From Clostridiales bacterium (GTDB lineage: Bacteria; Bacillota; Clostridia; Oscillospirales; Oscillospiraceae), in the NCBI GenBank assembly GCA_003522945.1, contig DPHR01000053.1, positions 1,857 to 7,403 on the forward strand: a stretch of 5,547 nucleotides of DNA, read 5' to 3'. The notes below the pieces were generated by a model. That model was given only the letters and a program-made list of their open reading frames with translations, was not told where the DNA came from and did no database searches. This document shows, piece by piece, positions 1-5,547 of the stretch. How positions within the stretch are numbered: position 1 is the first letter of the stretch; every line of letters begins with the position of its first letter. The translations under genes and the position numbers were made by a program.

Positions 1-1325
1 CCCTCCGGCGGCAGAGCGCCGTTCGGGAAGCCGCGCAGCGGCGGTATGCCGTTTCGCTCGAGCATCGCTGCGAGCACATCCGCCCGGCGGTCGTCCGAGG
101 CGAACACCACAACGCGGAAATCGTTTTCAAGATACCGCTGCACGTCGGCAAGCGCCGTTTCCGCGCTGCCGCCGTAGCTCGGAAGCTGGCGGACGTTCGT
201 ATCGAGCACCGACCGGGGGGAGAGGGGATAGCGCCCCGCGCTGAAGGCGTCCGCCATCACGACAGCGAAGTCCGCGATTTTTTCGCATGCGTCCTTCCAC
301 GGCAGGAGATAATCGCCGGTTTCCGCGACCGGGAACGCGCCCTCGCGCAGGATCTTCAGATCGTCCGCGAGAGAGTCGGAAATATCCTTCGCTTTTTCCG
401 CGCAGCGGTTCGGCGCGTCAATATAAACGATAGCGTCCGGCGCGATGAAATCGAGCGCCGTTGAATACTCACTGTATAATTCCGGGAGATACCGGTCGCT
501 CCAGGACAGGGGCGCGCCGGTGGAAATAAGCTCCGCGTCCCGGCGGAGACGGCGCGCAAGCTCCGTCTGCTCGCGCCGCTCGGCGCGCGCGGCGTGGCTC
601 AGAAGCGCCTTGGCGATGCTCCCGGCGCGGCTGGGATCAACGAGCGATTCGCACGCGGGCAGCACACGGAAGGATTCGATATTCTCCGCGCGGCGCTGCG
701 TGTCGGTGTCGAAAAAGCCCATGGAGTCGATCTCGTCGCCCCAGAACTCGGCGCGCACGGGGCGCTCCGCGCCGGGGGAGAAGATGTCAAGAATACCGCC
801 GCGGCGCGAAAACTGGCCGGGACCCTCCACCATGTCGCTGCGGCGGTAGCCGCACGCAAGCAGGCGCGGCTCGAGCGCTTCGGGGCCCTCGCCCTCGCCG
901 AGACGGAGCGTAAAGGCGGCGTTTTCCAGAATATCCGGCGGCAGCGTGCGCTGCAGAAGGCCGGAAACGGTGCATACCGCAACGCCCGCGCCGGCATAGA
1001 GCGCGTCGAGCGCGCGCAGCCGCCGCTGCTCCTCCTGCCGGGATACGACCTCGATATCGCGCAGCGCGAGATCCCGCCCCGTGAGCTGCACAACACTCTC
1101 GCCGAGCAGCGCCTCAAGATCGGCGGCGAGCGTTCCGGCGTTCGTCTCGTCGGTACAGAGAACGAAGATGGGCCGGTCGGTCTCGCGGCGGAGTATCGCC
1201 GCGCCGAGAGCGCGCATCGCGCCGCCCGATTGGGTCAAAAGGGCAGGCAAATAGCCCTCCTCGACCCTCAGGGGGAGGGTAGCAAGGGAGGGTGTTTTTC
1301 CTATGGCTTTGATTATGGCGTCCAT
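1..1325 (-). CDS. mfd: Transcription-repair coupling factor Mfd, N-terminal part (runs off left edge)
   Basis: Mfd is a cytoplasmic DNA translocase that removes RNA polymerase stalled at lesions and recruits UvrA for nucleotide excision repair. The frame stays open from the ATG at 1325 to the window edge, giving 441 codons; the family is usually about 1,150 residues, so roughly the first 40 percent is present. What is visible is the UvrB-like UvrA-binding module. Residues 172-182 read FSRRGGILDIF, followed by a P-V-R-A-E-F-W-G-D-E-I-D-S segment (189-201) and a TQRR motif soon after, all closely matching Bacillus Mfd from memory. The partial protein ends at a G-A-L-P-P-E-G stretch that matches the end of the N-terminal region, so the RNA polymerase-interacting and helicase domains lie outside the window. 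The start MDAIIKAIGK fits the usual Mfd N-terminus. No Shine-Dalgarno sits at normal spacing: AAAGGTG lies about 14 bases upstream. Identification is firm. Confidence 0.96.
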   Translation of the reverse strand, partial: MDAIIKAIGKTPSLATLPLRVEEGYLPALLTQSGGAMRALGAAILRRETDRPIFVLCTDETNAGTLAADLEALLGESVVQLTGRDLALRDIEVVSRQEEQRRLRALDALYAGAGVAVCTVSGLLQRTLPPDILENAAFTLRLGEGEGPEALEPRLLACGYRRSDMVEGPGQFSRRGGILDIFSPGAERPVRAEFWGDEIDSMGFFDTDTQRRAENIESFRVLPACESLVDPSRAGSIAKALLSHAARAERREQTELARRLRRDAELISTGAPLSWSDRYLPELYSEYSTALDFIAPDAIVYIDAPNRCAEKAKDISDSLADDLKILREGAFPVAETGDYLLPWKDACEKIADFAVVMADAFSAGRYPLSPRSVLDTNVRQLPSYGGSAETALADVQRYLENDFRVVVFASDDRRADVLAAMLERNGIPPLRGFPNGALPPE

Positions 1326-1333
1326 AAGTATAG

Positions 1334-1362
1334 AGAATACACCTTTATCGTGTCGTTTGCAA
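1334..1362 (-). promoter_or_regulatory. Possible mfd promoter, nearly leaderless
   Basis: Read on the minus strand there is TTGCAA (1362-1357), a 17-base spacer, and TATTCT (1339-1334). Each hexamer matches 4 of 6 consensus positions. Transcription would begin about 1-3 bases before the mfd ATG at 1325, implying a leaderless or almost leaderless message, which agrees with the poor ribosome binding site. The -35 box directly follows the T-run of the terminator on the same strand. The match is moderate and could be chance in an AT-rich gap. Confidence 0.4.
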
Positions 1363-1363
1363 G

Positions 1364-1392
1364 AAAAAAGCCTCCCCAGAATGTGGGGAGGT
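1364..1392 (-). terminator. Rho-independent terminator after the PDZ-protein gene
   Basis: On the minus strand a 7-bp GC-rich stem, CCTCCCC (1391-1385) with GGGGAGG (1377-1371), closes a 7-base loop, and a G-U pair extends it. It is followed after one base by six T (1369-1364). It lies downstream of the PDZ-protein gene, beyond repeat copy A, and just before the possible mfd promoter, so it should separate the two transcription units. There is no T-run in the plus direction. Confidence 0.75.
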
Positions 1393-1395
1393 CAG

Positions 1396-1519
1396 AACCC
1401 CTCAGCCACGGCTGCGCCGTGCCGGCGCCCCGATTCGGGGAGCCAAGTCCGTTATCCGAAATCTTTCTTGCCTCCCCTATCGAGGAGAGGCGGGTCTTGC
1501 CGCAGGGGTTTAGGGGTTT
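1396..1519 (+). repeat. Multi-hairpin intergenic repeat, copy A (124 bp)
   Basis: The element begins AACCCCT (1396-1402) and ends AGGGGTTT (1512-1519), which are inverted ends. Inside are a perfect hairpin CACGGC-TGC-GCCGTG (about 1407-1421), an imperfect GGCGCCCC/GGGGAGCC hairpin, a central core, an imperfect GCCTC/GAGGC-type hairpin (1470-1491), and a weak GCGG/CCGC stem. The core is GGGGAGCCAAGT (1437-1448), 18 variable bases, then CTTGCCTCCCC (1467-1477). The reverse complement of copy C has the same core with the same 18-base spacing and is colinear over the whole element. The right-hand half is the most decayed of the six half-units in the window. No open reading frame fits it; it looks like a non-autonomous MITE-like or REP-like element. 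Confidence 0.82.
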
Positions 1520-1532
1520 ATTGTATAATTGA

Positions 1533-2252
1533 TTACCAGGCGTTATCGAAATCACACCAGCCGTGATCCTCTTCGCCGTCCTCGTCGGGCAGCTCGCCGA
1601 GCACGACCGGCACCTCGCGGTACTCGCCCGCGCGGTAAACGATGAGGCTCGTCTTGCTGCCCGGCGTAAGACCGTTTTCCGCGGCGGTGAGATCGGCGGC
1701 GGTGGCTATGTCCGCGCCGTTCAGCCGGATGATGATATCGCCGCTGCAAAGTCCCGCGACGCTCGCCGGTCCGCCGTCCTCCACGGCGTAGATCTGCACG
1801 CCGGGGACCATGGCGTTGCTGTCCGAGCCGTTATAATAGTCCGCCGCGGCGCAGCTCACGGTCTGAACGATCACGCCGAGATAGGGGCGCTCGCCGGTGG
1901 GCGCGCTCGTCGCGGAGGGGGGCGTATCGGCATGGACCGCCGCGGAGATCGCCGCGGCGCCGGAAATATCCCCGCCGGTCTGGACCGTCTCCGATGAAGG
2001 CGTGGGGACGGCGGTTTTGGTATTCACGACAGGCTTTTCCGCATCGGAAAACACCGTGGTGAGCAGCGAGCCGAGCACGAAAAAGGCAAGACACAGCGCG
2101 CCCACGCGCAGCGGCGAGACCGTTTTCTTCGTGCCGGACGATTTTTCTTCCGAAAAAGAGTAGCAGCGCGGCATATTCGGCGCGTCGTCCTGCCGTATAT
2201 AGCTTGCGTCGGTAAATCCGACGGATCGATCGCGCGTGGGTTTTTCGTTCAT
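1533..2252 (-). CDS. Membrane-anchored PDZ-domain protein without a protease domain
   Basis: This 239-residue protein has a polar cytoplasmic N-terminus of about 48 residues, one hydrophobic membrane segment (about 49-68, RVGALCLAFFVLGSLLTTVF), a Thr/Ser/Pro/Ala-rich linker (about 70-120), and a PDZ domain (about 122-220). The PDZ part reads like the HtrA/DegP C-terminal domain: YLGVIVQTVS at 124-133, then G-V-Q-I-Y, a G-P-A-S-V-A-G-L segment, G-D-I-I-I-R-L-N-G (171-179), and a Tyr-Arg near 206. No trypsin-like catalytic domain is present, so it cannot be HtrA itself. The tail (222-239) is strongly acidic and ends with aromatic residues. The lack of a signal-peptidase site suggests it stays anchored with the PDZ outside. 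AGGAG at 2265-2261 sits 8 bases before the ATG, which supports this start. It may bind protein C-termini at the envelope or act as an adaptor; the actual partner is unknown. Confidence 0.85.
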   Translation of the reverse strand: MNEKPTRDRSVGFTDASYIRQDDAPNMPRCYSFSEEKSSGTKKTVSPLRVGALCLAFFVLGSLLTTVFSDAEKPVVNTKTAVPTPSSETVQTGGDISGAAAISAAVHADTPPSATSAPTGERPYLGVIVQTVSCAAADYYNGSDSNAMVPGVQIYAVEDGGPASVAGLCSGDIIIRLNGADIATAADLTAAENGLTPGSKTSLIVYRAGEYREVPVVLGELPDEDGEEDHGWCDFDNAW

Positions 2253-2282
2253 ACCTGCCGCTCCTCTCCAAGTTTTTTTCTT

Positions 2283-2288
2283 ATTATA
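2283..2288 (-). promoter_or_regulatory. Candidate -10 box for the PDZ-protein gene
   Basis: A perfect TATAAT reads on the minus strand, 30 bases upstream of the ATG at 2252, which leaves room for a short leader carrying the AGGAG site. No good -35 hexamer is seen at 16-18 bases; TTGTCA (2305-2300) is only 11 bases away, so the promoter may be weak or activator-dependent. Confidence 0.45.
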
Positions 2289-2337
2289 GCGTGGAGTTAT
2301 GACAAATGCATGAACAACCCGGGAATTTTCCTCGGTA

Positions 2338-2366
2338 TTGCATTTTTTGCGCTTTTACGCTATGAT
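2338..2366 (+). promoter_or_regulatory. Candidate promoter of the PsuG-like gene
   Basis: TTGCAT (2338-2343) is separated by 17 bases from TATGAT (2361-2366), which matches the -10 consensus at 5 of 6 positions. Transcription would begin near 2373, just before repeat copy B, so the predicted leader is about 150 bases and consists mostly of the repeat. It points away from the PDZ-protein promoter, as expected for divergent genes. Confidence 0.5.
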
Positions 2367-2381
2367 AATTGATTGAAAAAA

Positions 2382-2502
2382 GGCCCCCTTGTGCAAAGGG
2401 GGCTGTCAGCGGAGCTGACTGGGGGATTGTATTCTCCGGAAAACGACAATCCCTCCGTCACGGCGCTGCGCGCCGTGCCACCTCCCTTTACACAAGGGAG
2501 GC
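2382..2502 (+). repeat. Multi-hairpin intergenic repeat, copy B (permuted type, about 121 bp)
   Basis: Five successive inverted repeats are visible: GCCCCCTT/AAGGGGGC (2383-2390 with 2396-2403), GTCAGC-GGA-GCTGAC (2405-2419), GGGATTGT/ACAATCCC (2423-2430 with 2446-2453), CACGGCGC-TGC-GCGCCGTG (2459-2477), and CCTCCCTT/AAGGGAGG (2481-2488 with 2494-2501). The outer hairpins are inverted versions of one another (CCCTTGTGCAAAGGG-like against CCCTTGTGTAAAGGG), forming long imperfect terminal inverted repeats. The half-units match those of copies A and C, but their GAGGG-ATT ends meet in the middle instead of lying outside. The layout resembles a repeat I recall as common between genes in Oscillospiraceae genomes. 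It has no coding capacity and would be transcribed as the leader of the PsuG-like gene. Confidence 0.82.
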
Positions 2503-2510
2503 TTGAATAT

Positions 2511-2518
2511 GGAGGAGG
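2511..2518 (+). promoter_or_regulatory. Ribosome binding site that decides the start of the PsuG-like gene
   Basis: GGAGGAGG is followed by 8 bases and the ATG at 2527, which is ideal spacing. Two other in-frame starts exist, TTG at 2503 and ATG at 2509. The only Shine-Dalgarno-like sequence for ATG 2509 is AAGGGAGG (2494-2501), which is the 3' arm of a repeat hairpin. The 2527 start is therefore preferred, with 2509 as an alternative that would add six residues. Confidence 0.7.
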
Positions 2519-2526
2519 CAATCTCT

Positions 2527-3171
2527 ATGGCAAGCAAATATCTGGATATGTGTCCGCCGGTGCTGGCGTCGCTCAAGGCAGGAACGCCGATCATCGCCAT
2601 CGAGACCGGATTTTTCATGCAGCTGCCGTACCCGCGCAATCTGGAGGCGCTGCAGGAGTGTGAGCAGGCGTTTTACCGGCGCGACTGCGTGCCGTGCTGC
2701 GTCGGCATCGTGAACGGGCGGCTCAAGGCGGGCCTTTCCAAGCAGGACATGGACACGCTCTGCCGCAGCGGCGGCAGCTGCACGCGCTCGCAGATCCCCG
2801 CGCTCGTCGGCGGCGGATCGACGTCCGGCACAGGCCCCTCCGCTACACTGGCCATCGCGCGTATGGCGGGCATTATTCCGGTCATGGCGCCGGGACTGCG
2901 CGATTCTCTCGCCGATCTGGACGCGCTCTCCGGCTCTTCGCGGCTCGTGTTCTGCGGCAAGGTGTCGCCGGACAAGGCGCTGCTTTTCTCCTCGCGCGGC
3001 GTGCCGGTGCTGCGTCTGCCCGCAGAGGAGCTCGCGGACGCATATCTCGTGCAGCGCGATCTTGAGGTGAACGAATGCACGGTCATCCCCTGCGGCGATA
3101 CGCTCGGCGATATTGCCGAGAAAGCCTCCGCCGTAGCGATGGACATCAAGCGCAAGGTCTCGGCGGTATAA
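2527..3171 (+). CDS. Compact PsuG-like (pseudouridine-5'-phosphate glycosidase family) protein
   Basis: PsuG enzymes split pseudouridine 5'-phosphate into uracil and ribose 5-phosphate and are about 305-312 residues long; this protein has only 214. Similarity, judged from memory of the E. coli enzyme, runs along the chain. I-I-A-I-E-T (22-27) matches the A-L-E-S-T segment with the active-site Glu; LPYPRN (33-38) matches the MPYPQN motif; VPCCVGIVNGRLKAGLS (55-71) matches the VPATIAI-G-KVGLS segment. RDSLADLDAL (125-134) matches FDISADLQEL, keeping the metal-ligand Asp as D126. CGK (143-145) may hold the Schiff-base Lys. CGDTL with the final helix (189-214) resembles the end of PsuG. The GGIGGVHRG loop and about 70 residues before the last helix seem to be missing, and the Lys of the KVSRRDLP motif aligns with Ser. 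It has ten Cys residues, including a CC pair at 57-58. The frame is intact. No PfkB-type pseudouridine kinase gene is adjacent. Family membership is fairly likely; the activity is not established. Confidence 0.72.
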   Translation: MASKYLDMCPPVLASLKAGTPIIAIETGFFMQLPYPRNLEALQECEQAFYRRDCVPCCVGIVNGRLKAGLSKQDMDTLCRSGGSCTRSQIPALVGGGSTSGTGPSATLAIARMAGIIPVMAPGLRDSLADLDALSGSSRLVFCGKVSPDKALLFSSRGVPVLRLPAEELADAYLVQRDLEVNECTVIPCGDTLGDIAEKASAVAMDIKRKVSAV

Positions 3172-3203
3172 AAATAAAAAAGGATCTTCCTCTTTATGAG
3201 GAA
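3171..3203 (-). terminator. Weak possible terminator of the pst operon
   Basis: On the minus strand a 6-bp stem TTCCTC/GAGGAA (3203-3198 with 3192-3187) has a 5-base loop. Five bases later comes a T-rich tract, six T then A then four T (3181-3171). The stem is short and the T tract is offset, so function is doubtful, but no better minus-strand terminator lies after pstB. It would act beyond repeat copy C and overlap the end of the PsuG-like gene. Confidence 0.3.
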
Positions 3204-3328
3204 AACCCCTCCGTCAAAACCTCCGGTTTTGACACCTCCCCTGTTAGGGGAGGCAAGACAGTTTTTCGAAAACCTACTTGGCTCCCCTAACAGGGGAGCT
3301 GTCAGCCGCAAGGCTGACTGAGGGGTTT
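3203..3328 (-). repeat. Multi-hairpin intergenic repeat, copy C (126 bp)
   Basis: The ends are AAACCCCT (3203-3210) and AGGGGTTT (3321-3328). Four near-perfect hairpins follow one another: GTCAAAACC-TCC-GGTTTTGAC (3213-3233), CCTCCCCT-GTT-AGGGGAGG (3235-3253), GCTCCCCT-AAC-AGGGGAGC (3281-3299), and GTCAGCC-GCAA-GGCTGAC (3301-3318). The core, read on the minus strand, is GGGGAGCCAAGT (3287-3276), 18 bases, CTTGCCTCCCC (3257-3247), the same as copy A on the plus strand. The strand given marks this inverse orientation. It fills most of the gap between the convergent PsuG-like and pstB genes. The intact stems suggest it is the youngest or best maintained copy here. Confidence 0.85.
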
Positions 3329-3357
3329 ACAACTTTCTCTCCGTCTTGTCTCGTTCC

Positions 3358-3384
3358 GCTCCCTCGTCAGAGGGAGCTTTTTTT
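3358..3384 (+). terminator. Rho-independent terminator for the PsuG-like gene
   Basis: GCTCCCT (3358-3364) pairs with AGGGAGC (3371-3377) across a 6-base loop, directly followed by seven T (3378-3384). It lies about 190 bases after the PsuG-like stop, on the far side of repeat copy C, and ends three bases before the pstB stop codon. This position would keep plus-strand transcription out of the pst operon. On the minus strand there is no T-run, so it is one-directional. Confidence 0.85.
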
Positions 3385-3387
3385 GTA

Positions 3388-4143
<756 letters not shown>

Positions 4144-4148
4144 AATTT

Positions 4149-4982
4149 TTACCGTTCCTTTCCGGCCTTGCGCGCCGTGAGCGAGGCGAGAAGATTGAGC
4201 GCGAGCGTCAGCACGAGCAGCACCGCCGCAATGCCGAAGGCGATATCAAACTTGCCCTGCTCGCTTGCGTAGAGATACAGCGCCACGGAAAGCGACGCCG
4301 AGGAGGATTCGAGCGCCGCCTTGAGCCCCAGCAGCCGCAGACCGAAGCCCGCGGTAAAGAGAAGCGCCGCGCTCTCGCCGGTGATACGGCCGACGGAGAG
4401 GATGCAGCCGGTCACGATACCGTCCACGGCGTTCGGCAGCACGACGGTGCGCACCATGTGCCACTTGCCGCTGCCAAGCGCGAGAGCGCCCTCGCGGTAG
4501 GCTCTCGGCACGGCGAGCAGACTCTCGCGCGTGTTCGCCATGACCGTGGGGAGCACCATGAGCGCGAGCGTGAGGCCGCCGGCGAGAACGCCCTGCTTAA
4601 CTCCGCCGAGCTTGATGAAGAACAGCATGCCGATGAGACCGAAGAGGATGGACGGGATACCCGTGAGCGTTTCGGCGGCAAAGCTGATGAGCCGCACGAC
4701 GCGGGGATTTTCCGCATATTCGGTGATGTACACCGCCGCGCCGACGCCGAGCGGAAGCGCCGCGCCCATGGCGATGAGAATGAGATAGAGCGTGTTGCAG
4801 ATGTTGGGGAGGATACCGGTCGTTCCGGCGAGATAGCTCGTCGCCGTCGTGAGGAACGACCAGCTCAGCTGCGGCAGACCGCGCTTTAAAATGATCCCGA
4901 TCAGGAAGAGAAGAATACCGCCAGTTATCACCGCCGCGGCGATAAGGGCTGCTTTCAGAAAAATTTCCCGGAGCTTTCTCAT
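4149..4982 (-). CDS. pstA: Phosphate ABC transporter permease PstA
   Basis: PstA is one of the two inner-membrane subunits of the high-affinity phosphate importer. The 277 residues start with a charged MRKLRE and a first membrane helix (about 11-32), followed by further hydrophobic segments near 62-88, 105-125, 131-150, 188-212 and 247-268, a typical six-helix layout. Family landmarks are [16 protein letters not shown] (53-68), [15 protein letters not shown] (76-90), [15 protein letters not shown] (104-118), and the ATPase-contacting EAA loop [13 protein letters not shown] (162-174) followed by [13 protein letters not shown]. The [17 protein letters not shown] segment (196-212) is also typical. 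Its ATG overlaps the pstC stop by four bases (ATGA), with AAAGGAG (4998-4992) nine bases upstream, so translation is probably coupled. Length and motifs indicate a complete gene. Confidence 0.97.
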   Translation of the reverse strand: MRKLREIFLKAALIAAAVITGGILLFLIGIILKRGLPQLSWSFLTTATSYLAGTTGILPNICNTLYLILIAMGAALPLGVGAAVYITEYAENPRVVRLISFAAETLTGIPSILFGLIGMLFFIKLGGVKQGVLAGGLTLALMVLPTVMANTRESLLAVPRAYREGALALGSGKWHMVRTVVLPNAVDGIVTGCILSVGRITGESAALLFTAGFGLRLLGLKAALESSSASLSVALYLYASEQGKFDIAFGIAAVLLVLTLALNLLASLTARKAGKER

Positions 4983-5547
4983 GCCTTGGCGCTCCTTTCG
5001 CTGAGAAGCCGCAGCGCGGCGTTGATGAGAAGAATGAAGAGGAACAGCACCAGACCCACGGAGAAGAGCGCGTCGCGCTGCAGGGAGCCGTAGGCGGCGT
5101 AGGACATTTCGGAGACGATGGCGGTCGTGAGAAACCGGACGGAGGCAAAGAGCGACGGCATATTCGCCACGTTGCCCGCCACCATCAGTATTGCCATCGC
5201 TTCGCCGACGGCGCGGCCCGTGCCCTGGATAACGGAGGCGATCACGCCGCTTTTCGCCGCCCTGAGCGAAACGAGAAACCAGGTTTCCGCCTTCGTTGCG
5301 CCGAGCGCGAGAGAGGCTTCCTCATATTCGCGCGGCACGGCGCGCAGCGCCGTTTCCGAAACGGACACGATGTACGGCAGGATCATCACCGTCAGCACGA
5401 GAATGGCCGTGAGCAGGCACGCGCCGGAGGAGAGGGAGAACGTTTTCTGCACAAACGGCACGAGCACCGTCATGCCCACAAGACCGTACACGACCGAGGG
5501 GATGCCCGCGAGCAGCGCCACGCAGCTGCGCGCCGCGGCGGCAATGC
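4979..5547 (-). CDS. pstC: Phosphate ABC transporter permease PstC, C-terminal part (runs off right edge)
   Basis: This is the second membrane subunit of the phosphate importer, paired with PstA. The 5' end lies outside the window; 188 codons plus the stop remain of a protein usually near 290-320 residues. The frame continues open to the edge, so the GTG at 5521 is internal, not a start. Visible landmarks, numbered from the first complete codon, are LLAGIPSVVYGLVGM (11-25), a hydrophobic helix with MILPYI (54-59), the EAA loop VPREYEEASLALGATK (70-85), then QGTGRAVGEAMAILMVAGN and a final membrane helix near the C-terminus. The LLAGIPSVVYG and GRAVGEAMA segments distinguish PstC from PstA. 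It is first in the visible order pstC-pstA-pstB; the operon promoter, and any pstS, lie outside the window. Confidence 0.96.
   Translation of the reverse strand, partial: IAAAARSCVALLAGIPSVVYGLVGMTVLVPFVQKTFSLSSGACLLTAILVLTVMILPYIVSVSETALRAVPREYEEASLALGATKAETWFLVSLRAAKSGVIASVIQGTGRAVGEAMAILMVAGNVANMPSLFASVRFLTTAIVSEMSYAAYGSLQRDALFSVGLVLFLFILLINAALRLLSERSAKA

Noticed and set aside
1524..1529. TATAAT on the plus strand next to the PDZ-protein stop
   Set aside because: No plus-strand gene follows and there is no -35 box at proper spacing; treated as chance in an AT-rich gap.
594..1532. A 312-residue plus-strand reading frame opposite mfd
   Set aside because: It overlaps the well-supported mfd on the other strand and runs through the terminator and repeat copy A; its composition is the Arg/Ala-rich type expected from the antisense of a GC-rich gene.
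2503..2526. TTG at 2503 or ATG at 2509 as the start of the PsuG-like protein
   Set aside because: The GGAGGAGG site at 2511-2518 is ideally spaced for ATG 2527, and the alternative signal is part of a repeat hairpin. ATG 2509 is kept only as an alternative.
2527..3171. DegV-like lipid-binding protein as an alternative identity
   Set aside because: The ordered matches to PsuG motifs (A-I-E-T, LPYPRN, GIVNGRLKAGLS, SLADLDAL) explain the sequence better, and no DegV signature is seen.
2673..3311. A 212-residue minus-strand reading frame opposite the PsuG-like gene
   Set aside because: It would begin inside repeat copy C, lacks any recognisable motif, and the sense strand has the strong ribosome binding site and family similarity.
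1396..3328. CRISPR array made from the three repeats
   Set aside because: Copies are over 100 bp, differ in sequence and order, lie between different genes and have no regular spacers.

Overview
The window is GC-rich and tightly packed, with AT-rich gaps that carry hairpins. Gene content (a Gram-positive-type Mfd, a membrane-anchored PDZ protein, a pstC-pstA-pstB cassette), strong AGGAGG-type ribosome binding sites and hairpin-rich intergenic repeats suggest a high-GC member of the Clostridia, probably an Oscillospiraceae/Ruminococcaceae-type anaerobe. The taxonomic placement is inference; no marker gene in the window proves it.

Layout, left to right. Positions 1-1325 (minus) hold the N-terminal 441 residues of the transcription-repair coupling factor Mfd, which runs off the left edge. 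A gap follows with a possible mfd promoter, a minus-strand terminator and repeat copy A. Positions 1533-2252 (minus) encode a single-pass membrane protein with one extracytoplasmic HtrA-type PDZ domain and no protease domain. The divergent gap 2253-2526 carries a promoter candidate in each direction and repeat copy B, which makes up most of the predicted leader of the next gene. Positions 2527-3171 (plus) encode an unusually short protein that resembles pseudouridine-5'-phosphate glycosidase (PsuG/IndA family). The convergent gap 3172-3387 holds repeat copy C and a clear plus-strand terminator. From 3388 to the right edge (minus) lies the phosphate ABC transporter: pstC (C-terminal part), pstA and pstB, translationally linked and ending without phoU.

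The only obvious functional team is the Pst transporter, with two membrane permeases and one ATPase; the binding protein PstS would be expected beyond the right edge. The other genes look like independent housekeeping or accessory units.

Two things stand out. The first is a family of 120-126 bp multi-hairpin repeats, one copy in each of the three larger intergenic gaps. Copies A and C are the same element in opposite orientation, while B has the same two half-units in the opposite order. The second is the compact PsuG-like protein, which keeps several expected active-site positions but appears to lack two segments found in full-length PsuG.
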